From Roseovarius sp. Pro17 (lineage in GTDB: Bacteria; Pseudomonadota; Alphaproteobacteria; Rhodobacterales; Rhodobacteraceae), in assembly GCF_035599575.1 (NCBI RefSeq), contig NZ_CP141179.1, forward strand, positions 1,240,001 to 1,304,000: a DNA stretch of 64,000 bases. The letters run 5' to 3'. The translations under genes were made by a program, and so were the position numbers. The notes beneath the pieces were generated by a model that worked only from the letters and a program-made list of their open reading frames with translations, made no database searches and was not told where the DNA came from. Positions within the stretch are counted from its first letter, which is position 1, and each line of letters begins with the position of its first letter. Positions 1-8,973 of this stretch are shown piece after piece.

Positions 1-1
1 C

Positions 2-1015
2 GCGATCCTTGGCGCTTCGGGCTACACCGGGGCCGAGCTGGTCCGTCTGATCGCGACCCATCCCGATATGCGCATCAAAGCGCTCGCCGCCAATTCCAAG
101 GCGGGGCAGAGCATGGCAGACGTGTTTCCCCACCTGCGCCATCTGGATCTGCCGGATCTGGTGACGATCGATCAGATCGATTTCTCGGGCATTGATTTAT
201 GCTTTTGCGCGTTGCCCCATGCCACCAGCCAAGATGTGATCGCGGGCCTGCCCAAGCATCTGAAGATTGTCGACCTCAGCGCCGATTTTCGCCTGCGCGA
301 TCCTGCCGCCTATGAAAAATGGTATGGCAACCCACATGCCGCGCTCGCGTGTCAGGCCGAAGCCGTCTATGGCCTGACCGAATTCTACCGAGAGAAGATT
401 CGTGCGGCGCGCCTGGTGGCCGGGACGGGCTGCAATGCGGCGACGGGGCAGTATGCACTGCGACCCTTGATCGCAGGAGGATTGATCGATCTCGATGATA
501 TCATCATCGACCTCAAAACGGGCGTGAGCGGTGCTGGCCGTAGCCTGAAGGAAAACCTGCTGCACGCCGAGCTGAGCGAGGGCGCGCACGCTTACGGCGT
601 CGGCGGCACGCATCGACATCTGGCCGAGTTCGATCAGGAGTTTTCAGCCATTGCCGGACGTCCAGTGAGCGTTCAGTTCACGCCTCATTTATTGCCTGCA
701 AACAGGGGGATAATCGCCACTGTTTATGTAAAAGGCGAACCGGAGGCCATCCACGCAGCGCTTGCTGCGGCCTATGCGGGTGAGCCGTTTCTGCAGGTGC
801 TGCCTTTTGGTCAGACGCCTAGTACACGGCATGTGCGCGGCTCCAACTTTTGCCATGTTGGCGTCAGCGGCGACCGCATTCCGGGGCGTGCCATCGTGAT
901 CGCCGCGCTTGATAACTTGACCAAGGGGTCCAGCGGTCAGGCCTTGCAGAACGCCAACCTGATGTTAGGTTTGGATGAGACGATGGGCCTTATGGCGCCG
1001 CCCCTCTTTCCGTAG
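2..1015 (+). CDS. argC: N-acetyl-gamma-glutamyl-phosphate reductase, 5' end missing
   Basis: This enzyme reduces N-acetyl-glutamyl phosphate to the semialdehyde with NADPH, the third step of arginine synthesis. The open frame already runs at base 2 and gives the nucleotide-binding [10 protein letters not shown] motif ahead of the first ATG at 68, so only a few N-terminal residues lie outside the window. The active-site cysteine sits in AGTGCNAATG (near base 435). The later [19 protein letters not shown] and [13 protein letters not shown] stretches are typical of the rhodobacterial form. It is followed 30 bases later by ccmE on the same strand. The family call is secure; only the true start is unseen. 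Confidence 0.95.
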   Translation, partial: AILGASGYTGAELVRLIATHPDMRIKALAANSKAGQSMADVFPHLRHLDLPDLVTIDQIDFSGIDLCFCALPHATSQDVIAGLPKHLKIVDLSADFRLRDPAAYEKWYGNPHAALACQAEAVYGLTEFYREKIRAARLVAGTGCNAATGQYALRPLIAGGLIDLDDIIIDLKTGVSGAGRSLKENLLHAELSEGAHAYGVGGTHRHLAEFDQEFSAIAGRPVSVQFTPHLLPANRGIIATVYVKGEPEAIHAALAAAYAGEPFLQVLPFGQTPSTRHVRGSNFCHVGVSGDRIPGRAIVIAALDNLTKGSSGQALQNANLMLGLDETMGLMAPPLFP

Positions 1016-1045
1016 ATCGTAAGTTTAGGATCACGAGTTAAAATT

Positions 1046-1492
1046 ATGAAATCGCTCAAGAAAAAACGCAGAATTCAAGTTGTTGCCGTGGCGGCCGTCG
1101 CGTTGGTCCTGTCGACCGGACTGATCGGCTATGCGATGCGTGACGGGATCAATCTCTTTCGCTCACCGACTGAGGTAATGGCGGCTCCGCCCGGCCCCGG
1201 CGAGGTGTTTCGCATCGGCGGGCTGGTCGAGATTGGCAGTCTCGAGCGTGGCGTGGGGTCCGAAGTGCGGTTTCACGTCACCGATGGCGGCACCAGCGTG
1301 CCGGTGTCCTATGTTGGCGTGTTGCCGGACCTTTTCGGCGAGGATCAGGGCATGGTCGGATTGGGCAGCTATGACGGCGCGACCTTTCGTGCGACCGAAA
1401 TTCTGGCCAAACATGACGAATCCTACATGCCCAAAGAGGTCGTCGAGGCGCTGAAAGAGCAGGGCGTCTACCGCGAGCCGGACGCGCAGTAA
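1046..1492 (+). CDS. ccmE: Cytochrome c maturation haem chaperone CcmE
   Basis: CcmE is a membrane-anchored periplasmic protein that binds haem covalently and hands it to CcmF/CcmH for attachment to apocytochromes c. The 148-residue product has a basic N-terminus, one membrane anchor at about residues 10-30 and an OB-fold domain. The haem-binding histidine is H123 in KHDESYMP, followed by Y127, matching the conserved H-D-E-x-Y motif. ccmF and ccmH follow on the same strand but are separated from it by a muramidase/holin pair, an unusual insertion into a cytochrome maturation locus. Confidence 0.95.
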   Translation: MKSLKKKRRIQVVAVAAVALVLSTGLIGYAMRDGINLFRSPTEVMAAPPGPGEVFRIGGLVEIGSLERGVGSEVRFHVTDGGTSVPVSYVGVLPDLFGEDQGMVGLGSYDGATFRATEILAKHDESYMPKEVVEALKEQGVYREPDAQ

Positions 1493-1573
1493 GCGCGCTA
1501 TTAACCACTGACCCATCACGGTTTGCGCATGGCAGGGGAAAATCCCCGGCCCATGACTTGCAAAGGCGGTGGC

Positions 1574-2185
1574 ATGGACGATGTGCGCGAAATAGCCAGA
1601 AGGATCGTCGCTCGCGAGGGCGGCTATGTGAATGATCCCGATGATCCCGGAGGAGCTACGAAACATGGCGTAACGGTGCATACGATGCGCCGCCTCGGGC
1701 TGGACTTGAATGGCGATGGGGGCGTGGATGCCGCCGATGTGCGCCAACTCAATTCTGCGCAGGCAGAGGACATCTTTGTACAGCATTACTACAAACGCCC
1801 CGGCATCGACCGGTTGCCGTCGCCACTGCGTGCCAGCGTGTTCGACATGTATGTGAATGCGGGCGCAAATGCGGTGAAAATACTCCAACGCCTGTTGCGC
1901 CAGATGGGTCAGGACGTGGCCGCCGATGGTGTGATCGGTCCCCAGACTACTGAGGCCGCTCAGGCAGCGGTATGCGCAGCACCAGGTCATATCGGCGATG
2001 CCTATGCTATAGCGCGGCGCAACTATTACCTGCGCATCGCCGATCGCCGCCCGGCCAGTCGCAAGTTCGCCCGCACGCGCGCTGGCGGCAAAGGCGGCTG
2101 GATCAAGCGCGCCGAGCATTTCATGTCGCCGCGCTATCACCTCAGCCGGGCGGAGTTCGATAAAAGGGTGGCAAAATGGGATTGA
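1574..2185 (+). CDS. GH108-type muramidase (endolysin), GTA-associated type
   Basis: The product (203 residues) is a lysozyme-like N-acetylmuramidase that cuts the glycan strand of peptidoglycan. The N-terminal glycosyl hydrolase 108 domain shows EGGYVNDPDDPGG, with E15 the expected catalytic glutamate. The C-terminal part has a predicted peptidoglycan-binding segment (DGVIGPQT). I chose the ATG at 1574; an in-frame start at 1523 would add 17 residues that do not look like the family. The stop overlaps the start of the holin gene by 10 bases. An endolysin directly before a GTA-type holin matches the release cassette of rhodobacterial gene transfer agents. No other phage gene is nearby. Confidence 0.85.
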   Translation: MDDVREIARRIVAREGGYVNDPDDPGGATKHGVTVHTMRRLGLDLNGDGGVDAADVRQLNSAQAEDIFVQHYYKRPGIDRLPSPLRASVFDMYVNAGANAVKILQRLLRQMGQDVAADGVIGPQTTEAAQAAVCAAPGHIGDAYAIARRNYYLRIADRRPASRKFARTRAGGKGGWIKRAEHFMSPRYHLSRAEFDKRVAKWD

Positions 2186-2733
2186 TAAGCAAGTTATTGA
2201 CGCTGTTGTTCGGCGAGGGTCGCAACGTGGTCGCGCAAACGGCCGAAGTGTTTCGCGAGAATGCCGAGGCGGGCGCGATTCGCCGAACAACAGAGCGCGG
2301 CGCGGCTCTGAGCCAGTTCGACGCCGAATTCAGCGCGGGCCATGTCGGCTGGTTCGACCGCCTGATGGATGGGGTGAATCGTCTGCCGCGCCCGGCGCTA
2401 GCGCTTGGCACGCTGGGTTTGTTCATCGCGGCTATGGTTGATCCGGTATGGTTTGCTGCGCGAATGCAGGGAATCGCGCTGGTGCCTGAGCCACTTTGGT
2501 GGCTCTTGGGCGTGATCGTGTCGTTCTACTTTGGCGCGCGCCATCAGTTCAAAGGGCAGACCTATCGTCGCTCGATTATGCAGACCATGGCGGACGCCCC
2601 GCGAATCGCCGCCAGCATTGACGCGTTGGAATCGGGACACCCGACAGCTGAAACAGGCAAAAACGCCAAAGCGCCGCGTGTCGACCCTGAGACAAACCCG
2701 GCCTTAAAGGCCTGGCGCGAGCAGGAGCGCTAG
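2176..2733 (+). CDS. Holin of the GTA 3TM family
   Basis: The 185-residue product matches the small holin-like family known from gene transfer agents. Such holins make holes in the inner membrane so that the endolysin reaches the cell wall and particles are released. A soluble N-terminal half (about residues 1-70) is followed by hydrophobic segments at about 75-95 and 103-122, the second containing PEPLWWLLGVIVSFYFGAR, and a charged tail. It overlaps the upstream muramidase gene by 10 bases, so the two are translationally coupled. The family assignment rests on recognition of the sequence pattern and the partner gene. Confidence 0.75.
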   Translation: MGLISKLLTLLFGEGRNVVAQTAEVFRENAEAGAIRRTTERGAALSQFDAEFSAGHVGWFDRLMDGVNRLPRPALALGTLGLFIAAMVDPVWFAARMQGIALVPEPLWWLLGVIVSFYFGARHQFKGQTYRRSIMQTMADAPRIAASIDALESGHPTAETGKNAKAPRVDPETNPALKAWREQER

Positions 2734-2808
2734 GGCCGCGACAATCTGAACCGCCCCGCGCAGCTTTTCTCATTGGTCGCGGGGCGTCGGGGCGGCTATA
2801 GATGGATC

Positions 2809-4797
2809 ATGATTACAGAACTCGGCCATTTCGCCCTTATCCTCGCCCTGGTGCTCGCCTGCGTGCAGGCCACCGTCCCGCTAATTGGCGCCCACAAGCG
2901 CTGGAGCGGCTGGATGGCCGTCGGAGATACGGCGGCGGTCCTGCAATTCCTGATGATCGCGCTGGCTTTTGCGGCGCTGACGCACGCCTTTGTCACATCG
3001 GATTTCTCGCTACGGCTGGTCTCGCTTAACAGCCACTCGGCCAAGCCGATGCTCTATAAAATCACTGGCGTTTGGGGCAATCACGAAGGGTCGATGCTGC
3101 TGTGGGTGCTGATCGTGGCGCTATTCGGCGCGGCAGCGGCATGGTTTGGCGGCAATCTGCCGCCGGGTCTGCGCGCGCGGGTGCTGGCGGTGCAGGGGAT
3201 GATCGGGATCGCGTTTCTCGCCTTTATTCTCTTTACGTCCAACCCGTTCCTACGCCTCGCCATGCCGCCACTGGACGGACAAGACCTGAACCCGCTGTTG
3301 CAGGATCCGGGCCTCGCGTTCCATCCGCCGTTCCTCTACCTCGGGTATGTCGGCCTTTCGATGACGTTCAGCTTTGCCATCGCGGCGCTGATTGAGGGGC
3401 GAGTCGATGCCGCATGGGGCCGCTGGGTGCGGCCCTATACGCTGACCGCGTGGGTATTCCTGACGATCGGCATCGCCATGGGCAGCTGGTGGGCCTACTA
3501 CGAATTGGGCTGGGGCGGCTTTTGGTTCTGGGACCCCGTGGAAAACGCCAGCTTCATGCCGTGGCTGATCTCGGCTGCGCTATTGCATTCGGCCATTGTG
3601 GTCGAAAAGCGCGAGAGCCTGAAAAGCTGGACGATCCTGCTGGCCATCATCGCGTTCGGATTCTCCATGATTGGCGCGTTCATCACCCGTTCGGGCGTGC
3701 TGACGTCGGTTCATGCCTTTGCCAATGACCCCGAACGGGGGATGTTCCTCTTGGGGATCACGGCGCTGTTCATGATGGGCGGTCTGACACTTTTTGCCGT
3801 GCGCGCAGGCGCTATGCAGGCAAGGGGGGTGTTTTCGCTCTCCAGTCGCGAATCGATGCTGTTGGCCAATAACGTGCTGCTCGGCGTTGCGGCGTTTGTC
3901 GTCTTTGTCGGCACGATTTGGCCTTTGGTGGCCGAGTTGTTCTTTGATCGCAAGCTGTCGGTCGGCGCGCCCTTTTTCGACATGGCGTTCACGCCCTTCA
4001 TGATCGCGCTAGGCGTTGTGCTGCCGGTTGGCGCGATGATGCCGTGGAAGCGCGGACAGATGCGCCGCGTTTTGCGTCAGCTTGCCCCGGCGATGGTTTT
4101 GGCGCTGGCGGTGCTGGGCCTCGTCTGGGCGGTGCAGGGCGGTCGTAGTCTGATGGGGCCGGTTGGCCTGAGTCTGGGAACCTGGCTGGTCGTCGGGGCC
4201 GCGTTGGATGTGTGGTCGCGCACTGGAACGCGGGGCGGGATCGCCAGCCGCGCTGGCCGCCTCACGCGCCTGCCACGCGCCGATTGGGGCAAGGCGGTTG
4301 CCCATGCGGGCCTAGGCGTGACTATTGCAGGTATCGCGGGCCTATTGGCATGGGAGGCCGAGGATATCCGCGTGCTTGACACCGGAGGCAGCTTTGATCT
4401 GGCGGGCTATACTCTGACGCTGGAAGATGTGCGGCGCAGCGAAGGCCCCAATTATGTCACCACTATCGCCGATATGCGCCTGTCCAAGGATGGTCAGACA
4501 ATCAGCGTCCTGCATCCTGAAAAACGGTTCTACCCCGTGGCCGAGATGCCGACGACCGAGGCCGCCATCGACAACGGATTTTTCCGCGACGTCTATGTCG
4601 TGATCGGTGATCCCCAAGAGGATGGTGGCTGGGCCGTGCGCACCTATTTCAAGCCTCTGGCAAACTGGATCTGGGGCGGCGCGGTGCTGATGGCCCTCGG
4701 GGGCGCGCTGTCGCTGAGCGATCGGCGCTACCGCGTCGCGGCAGGGGCGCGCAAGGCGGCGCTGGACGAACATAAAGGCGGAGTGCCCGCAGAATGA
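2809..4797 (+). CDS. ccmF: Cytochrome c haem lyase subunit CcmF
   Basis: CcmF is a large inner-membrane protein that takes haem from CcmE and, with CcmH, ligates it to apocytochrome c. The 662-residue product has many membrane segments and the tryptophan-rich haem-handling WWD region (GWGGFWFWDPVENASF, near bases 3508-3555). The length is normal. I use the ATG at 2809 (MITELGH); the open frame extends back to a TTG at 2773, but those 12 residues are not typical. The stop overlaps the ccmH start in ATGA, so the two genes are translationally coupled. Confidence 0.96.
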   Translation: MITELGHFALILALVLACVQATVPLIGAHKRWSGWMAVGDTAAVLQFLMIALAFAALTHAFVTSDFSLRLVSLNSHSAKPMLYKITGVWGNHEGSMLLWVLIVALFGAAAAWFGGNLPPGLRARVLAVQGMIGIAFLAFILFTSNPFLRLAMPPLDGQDLNPLLQDPGLAFHPPFLYLGYVGLSMTFSFAIAALIEGRVDAAWGRWVRPYTLTAWVFLTIGIAMGSWWAYYELGWGGFWFWDPVENASFMPWLISAALLHSAIVVEKRESLKSWTILLAIIAFGFSMIGAFITRSGVLTSVHAFANDPERGMFLLGITALFMMGGLTLFAVRAGAMQARGVFSLSSRESMLLANNVLLGVAAFVVFVGTIWPLVAELFFDRKLSVGAPFFDMAFTPFMIALGVVLPVGAMMPWKRGQMRRVLRQLAPAMVLALAVLGLVWAVQGGRSLMGPVGLSLGTWLVVGAALDVWSRTGTRGGIASRAGRLTRLPRADWGKAVAHAGLGVTIAGIAGLLAWEAEDIRVLDTGGSFDLAGYTLTLEDVRRSEGPNYVTTIADMRLSKDGQTISVLHPEKRFYPVAEMPTTEAAIDNGFFRDVYVVIGDPQEDGGWAVRTYFKPLANWIWGGAVLMALGGALSLSDRRYRVAAGARKAALDEHKGGVPAE

Positions 4798-5243
4798 AGC
4801 GCCTTGCCCTGATCCTCAGCCTGATCGCCAGCCCGCTCTTTGCCGTCCAGCCGGATGAGGTCCTGGATGATCCCGCACTTGAGGCACGCGCGCGAGAGCT
4901 GTCCACTGGGTTGCGCTGCCTGGTTTGCCGGAACGAAAATATCGACGCGTCCAACGCCACCCTCGCGCGCGATTTGCGCCTATTGGTGCGGGCGCGGTTG
5001 GTTGCGGGCGACAGCGACGCCGAAGCGGTCGATTTCATCGTTGACCGCTATGGCGAATACGTGCTGCTGCAACCTCGCGCGACAGGCAGTACGCTTGTGC
5101 TGTGGCTGGCCGGGCCTGCGATGCTGCTTGCTGGGGCCGGGATTGCGATCTTTTATGTCAGGCGACGCAGCGCAGCAGCGCCCGAAGAGGACCGGTTGAG
5201 CGACGACGAGGCTGCGCGCCTGCGCGATATTCTGGACGGGTGA
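4794..5243 (+). CDS. ccmH: Cytochrome c maturation thiol protein CcmH (CcmH/CycL type)
   Basis: CcmH keeps the CXXCH cysteines of apocytochromes c reduced and works with CcmF in haem ligation. The 149-residue product has a signal peptide (MKRLALILSLIASPLFA), the redox motif LRCLVCRN and one C-terminal membrane anchor near residues 100-122, followed by a basic stop-transfer RRR. It is the short form without the TPR domain, so a separate CcmI should be encoded elsewhere. It overlaps ccmF by four bases. Confidence 0.95.
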   Translation: MKRLALILSLIASPLFAVQPDEVLDDPALEARARELSTGLRCLVCRNENIDASNATLARDLRLLVRARLVAGDSDAEAVDFIVDRYGEYVLLQPRATGSTLVLWLAGPAMLLAGAGIAIFYVRRRSAAAPEEDRLSDDEAARLRDILDG

Positions 5244-5250
5244 CAAGGTC

Positions 5251-6030
5251 ATGACAGACTACAGCGCGATCACGTTCGATGTCGAAGACGACATTGCGAT
5301 TCTGCGCCTGAACCGACCGGACAAGATGAATGCCCTCAATGCACAGATGCGCGCCGAGATAACCGACGCCACCATAGCCGCCGCGCGATCTGCGCGTGTG
5401 CTGGTGCTGACCGGAAGGGGGCGCGCATTTTGCGCCGGGCAGGATTTGAGCGACGCGGGTAATGTCGCCGCGCTTGACCTCGAAAGGGTGTTGCGCGACG
5501 AATACGTCCCGATGCTGCGCGCCATTTCCGATTGCCCCATACCGACGATCGCTGCGGTAAACGGCGCGGCGGCAGGGGCGGGCGCAAACCTCGCGCTGGC
5601 GGCTGATGTGGTGATCGCGGCGGATAGCGCCTATTTCACCCAAGCTTTCACCCGCATCGGCCTGATGCCGGACGCAGGCGGTACCTATTGGCTGCCCCGC
5701 CAAATGGGCGCGGCCAAGGCGATGGGTGCGGCCCTTTTCGGCGAGCCGATCGGCGCCGAGGATGCCGCTGCGTGGGGCATGATATGGGAGGCGGTACCGG
5801 ATACGGAGTTCGACGCCCACTGGCGCAGCCGCGCGGCCCATCTGGCGAGCGGCCCAACCGAGGCGTACCGGCATCTGAAATCGGCCCTGCGCGCCACGTG
5901 GAGTAACGATGGGGACACGCAACTGGACCTCGAAGCAAAGTTGCAAGGCGCCTGCGGTCAGACCCGCGATTTCAAGGAAGGAGTCGTTGCGTTTTTGGAC
6001 AAGCGCAAGCCGTCATTTGAGGGCCGCTAA
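5251..6030 (+). CDS. Enoyl-CoA hydratase/isomerase, PaaG-like
   Basis: This 259-residue crotonase-fold protein acts on a CoA thioester. The oxyanion-hole regions are visible at RGRAFCAGQDL and NGAAAGAGANLALAADV. The segment FTRIGLMPDAGGTYW carries an aspartate where PaaG-type isomerases (ring 1,2-epoxyphenylacetyl-CoA isomerase) have their catalytic Asp. That favours an isomerase over a classical hydratase, which has Glu there. No other phenylacetate gene is present, so the substrate is open. The gene starts seven bases after the ccmH stop and is probably the last gene of that operon, ending at a bidirectional terminator. Confidence 0.85.
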   Translation: MTDYSAITFDVEDDIAILRLNRPDKMNALNAQMRAEITDATIAAARSARVLVLTGRGRAFCAGQDLSDAGNVAALDLERVLRDEYVPMLRAISDCPIPTIAAVNGAAAGAGANLALAADVVIAADSAYFTQAFTRIGLMPDAGGTYWLPRQMGAAKAMGAALFGEPIGAEDAAAWGMIWEAVPDTEFDAHWRSRAAHLASGPTEAYRHLKSALRATWSNDGDTQLDLEAKLQGACGQTRDFKEGVVAFLDKRKPSFEGR

Positions 6031-6053
6031 AGCACGATGATCCGCCAAACGAA

Positions 6054-6081
6054 AAAGGCGCAACCGTCGGGCTGCGCCTTT
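6054..6081. terminator. Bidirectional terminator between the + strand operon and gltA
   Basis: A perfect 9-bp stem (AAAGGCGCA with TGCGCCTTT) around a 10-base loop lies between two convergent genes. The A-run on one side and T-run on the other let it work on both strands. Confidence 0.8.
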
Positions 6082-6101
6082 GACTCCGCGTCGTGAATGG
6101 G

Positions 6102-7397
6102 TCAGCGGTTCTCGATATCCACATAATCGCGCATCGTCGCCCCGACATATAGCTGGCGAGGGCGGCCGATTTTCAGCTGCGGATCAGCGATCATTTCCTT
6201 CCACTGCGAAATCCAGCCGACCGTGCGCGACACGGCAAAGATCGCGGTGAACATCGACGTGGGAAAGCCCATCGCCTCAAGGATGATGCCCGAGTAGAAA
6301 TCCACGTTCGGGAACAGCTTTTTCTCGGCAAAATAGGGGTCCGCGAGGGCCTGTTTTTCCAGTTCCTTGGCGACCTGAAGGGTCGGGTTGTCCTCGATTC
6401 CCAATAGGTCCAGAACCTCGTCAGCGGATTGCTTCATCACCTTGGCGCGCGGATCGAAATTCTTGTAAACACGGTGGCCGAACCCCATCAGGCGGAACGG
6501 ATCGTTCTTGTCCTTGGCGCGCGCGATATATTCAGGGATGCGGTCGACGGTGCCGATTTCCCGCAGCATTTCGAGGCAGGCCTGATTAGCGCCGCCATGC
6601 GCAGGACCCCAGAGACAGGCGATGCCGGCGGCGATGCAGGCGAACGGGTTCGCGCCCGAGGACGATGCGAGGCGCACGGTCGAGGTCGACGCGTTTTGCT
6701 CGTGGTCCGCGTGTAGGGTAAAGATGCGGTCCATTGCGCGGCTGAGGATCGGATTTACCTCATAATCCTCGGATGGAACCGCAAAGCACATGCGCAGAAA
6801 ATTGGACGCATAGTCGATATCGTTACGCGGATAAACAAAGGGCTGGCCAATGGTGTATTTAAAGGCCATCGCCGCGATTGTCGGCATTTTGGCGATCATA
6901 CGCACCGATGCAACCTCGCGCTGCCACGGATCGCTGACGTCGGTACTATCGTGATAGAAGGCGCTGAGCGCCCCGACGACACCCACCATAATCGCCATGG
7001 GCGGCGCATCACGGCGAAAGCCCCGAAAGAGAAACTGCATCTGTTCGTGCAGCATGGTGTGGTTTGTCACCCGGCTTTCAAAGTCCTCGGCCTGCGCGGC
7101 TGAGGGAAGCTCGCCATAAAGCAGAAGGTAACAGACCTCGAGGTAATGCGATTTCTCGGCCAGTTGGTCGATGGGATAGCCGCGGTGCAACAACTCGCCT
7201 TTTTCGCCGTCGATGAAGGTGATCGTGCTGTCACAACTGGCGGTTGAGGTGAAGCCGGGGTCATAGGTAAAAACGCCCGCTTTGCTGTAGAGCTTGCGAA
7301 TGTCGATCACATCCGGCCCGATGGTCGGCGAGTAGATCGGCAGTTCGTAATCCGTGCCTGCGATGCTCAGCGTAGCGGTTTTCGTGTCGTCGGCCAT
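6102..7397 (-). CDS. gltA: Citrate synthase
   Basis: This enzyme condenses acetyl-CoA and oxaloacetate to citrate at the entry of the TCA cycle. The 431-residue product is a type I (hexameric-type) citrate synthase. The catalytic residues are visible in GPAHGGANQ (His), MGFGHRVYK (His) and NVDFYSG (Asp). I place the start at 7397 (MADDTKTA), which is preceded by a strong GGGAGAGAG ribosome site; an in-frame ATG at 7412 lies upstream of that site and is unlikely. gltX lies 90 bases upstream on the same strand. Confidence 0.97.
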   Translation of the reverse strand: MADDTKTATLSIAGTDYELPIYSPTIGPDVIDIRKLYSKAGVFTYDPGFTSTASCDSTITFIDGEKGELLHRGYPIDQLAEKSHYLEVCYLLLYGELPSAAQAEDFESRVTNHTMLHEQMQFLFRGFRRDAPPMAIMVGVVGALSAFYHDSTDVSDPWQREVASVRMIAKMPTIAAMAFKYTIGQPFVYPRNDIDYASNFLRMCFAVPSEDYEVNPILSRAMDRIFTLHADHEQNASTSTVRLASSSGANPFACIAAGIACLWGPAHGGANQACLEMLREIGTVDRIPEYIARAKDKNDPFRLMGFGHRVYKNFDPRAKVMKQSADEVLDLLGIEDNPTLQVAKELEKQALADPYFAEKKLFPNVDFYSGIILEAMGFPTSMFTAIFAVSRTVGWISQWKEMIADPQLKIGRPRQLYVGATMRDYVDIENR

Positions 7398-7487
7398 ATG
7401 GCTCTCTCCCATGTTGCAGCCCCGTTTTGCAGAAGTCGCACCGCGCGCTCGGTTCGGGCTGAGTATATTATAGGCCTTTACATCAGG

Positions 7488-8897
7488 TTAATCCCCGAAT
7501 TGGGCCGCATCCTCGAGACGGGCCAGCGTTTCGGCCTGTCCCAGCACCAGCATCATGTCAAATACGCTAGGCGTCGTGCTGCGTCCGGCCAATGCGGCCC
7601 TCAGCGGGCCGGCCATTTTGCCAAACTTGGTTCCACGCGCCTCGGCAAAGTCGTTCATCAACGCTTCAAGGCTTGCCCGGTTCCAATTAGCATTTTGCAA
7701 ATGCGGCGTCAATTCTCGCAGTATACCGCGGGATGCAGAGTCCAATTGAGCTGCGGCCTTTTCGTCCGGCTCAACAGGTCTACTGGTGAGGATAAATTGA
7801 GCCTTGTCAAGCAGTTCCGGGAATGTCCTCGCGCGCTCTTTTAGGTGCGGCATTGCTTCCAAAATCATTGCAGCCCGGTCCGGCGTCAGACGGTTGCGCC
7901 CGGTAACATCAAGAAAATCCTCCAATTCATGCAGCAGTGCAGCATCGTCCATCGCCGCCATATGCTGGCCACAGATATTCTCGAGTTTCTTGAAATCAAA
8001 GCGGGCGGGTGATTTACCGATCCCGTCCAGATCAAACCATTCCTTCGCTTGCGCATCCGTAAAGAACTCGGCGTCTCCGTGGCTCCATCCCAGCCGGGCG
8101 AGATAGTTGCGCATTCCGGCCGCCGGATAACCCATCTGGCGATATTCCTGCGTTCCCAGCGCGCCGTGCCGCTTGCTCAGCTTTTTGCCGTCGGCGCCAT
8201 GGATCAGGGGTATATGGGCATAGACGGGCAGTGGCCAATCCATCGCGCGATAGATCATCATCTGGCGCGCGGCGTTGTTCAGGTGATCGTCGCCACGAAT
8301 GACGTGGGTAACGCCCATGTCGTGATCGTCGACTGCAACCGCCAGCATATAGACAGGCGTGCCGTCCGAGCGCAGCAGCACCATATCGTCAAGCTGGTCG
8401 TTGCGAATAGTCACGTCGCCTTGCACAGCGTCCTTGATCACCGTCGCGCCGTCGCGCGGGGCCTTGATGCGAATAACATATGGCAGAGCGGGATGATCCG
8501 CCGGGTCTGCATCCCGCCACGGGCTGCGATACAGGGTCGAGCGGCCCTCGACCTTGGCGGCGTCGCGGAAAGTCTGAATTTCGTCCTGAGTGGCAAAACA
8601 CTTGTAGGCCTGACCGGCCGCTAGCATCTGGCGCGCAACCTCGCCGTGGCGGGCGGCGCGTTCGAACTGGCTGACCGCAGCCCCATCGTGATCGAGCCCC
8701 ATCCACTCCATCCCGGCAAGGATCGCCTGCGTTGCTTCGGGGGTCGAGCGGGCGCGGTCCGTGTCCTCGATCCTTAGCAGGAATTCACCCCCGCGCCCGC
8801 GCGCGAAAAGCCAGTTGAAAAGGGCCGTGCGCGCGCCGCCGATATGCAGATAGCCGGTGGGCGACGGGGCGAAACGGGTCACGACCTTCTGGGACAT
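7488..8897 (-). CDS. gltX: Glutamate--tRNA ligase
   Basis: This class I aminoacyl-tRNA synthetase charges tRNA-Glu. The 469-residue product shows the HIGH motif as [13 protein letters not shown] near the N-terminus and the KMSKS counterpart as KKLSKRHG. Many alphaproteobacteria carry two GltX copies with different tRNA preference (Glu or Gln), so this may be one of a pair; the window does not show a second. It is divergent from comEC with a 76-base gap. Confidence 0.96.
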   Translation of the reverse strand: MSQKVVTRFAPSPTGYLHIGGARTALFNWLFARGRGGEFLLRIEDTDRARSTPEATQAILAGMEWMGLDHDGAAVSQFERAARHGEVARQMLAAGQAYKCFATQDEIQTFRDAAKVEGRSTLYRSPWRDADPADHPALPYVIRIKAPRDGATVIKDAVQGDVTIRNDQLDDMVLLRSDGTPVYMLAVAVDDHDMGVTHVIRGDDHLNNAARQMMIYRAMDWPLPVYAHIPLIHGADGKKLSKRHGALGTQEYRQMGYPAAGMRNYLARLGWSHGDAEFFTDAQAKEWFDLDGIGKSPARFDFKKLENICGQHMAAMDDAALLHELEDFLDVTGRNRLTPDRAAMILEAMPHLKERARTFPELLDKAQFILTSRPVEPDEKAAAQLDSASRGILRELTPHLQNANWNRASLEALMNDFAEARGTKFGKMAGPLRAALAGRSTTPSVFDMMLVLGQAETLARLEDAAQFGD

Positions 8898-8973
8898 GGG
8901 CGCATTAACCTTTCGGTAACGATGTGGGGGCTAGGTTCGGCGTCTGTCTATCGACCGAGTGGAAGGGAAACAA

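Noticed and set aside
1163..2290. 375-codon - strand frame across ccmE and the muramidase gene
   Set aside because: It lies opposite two well-supported genes and its translation resembles no family; it is a high-GC shadow frame.
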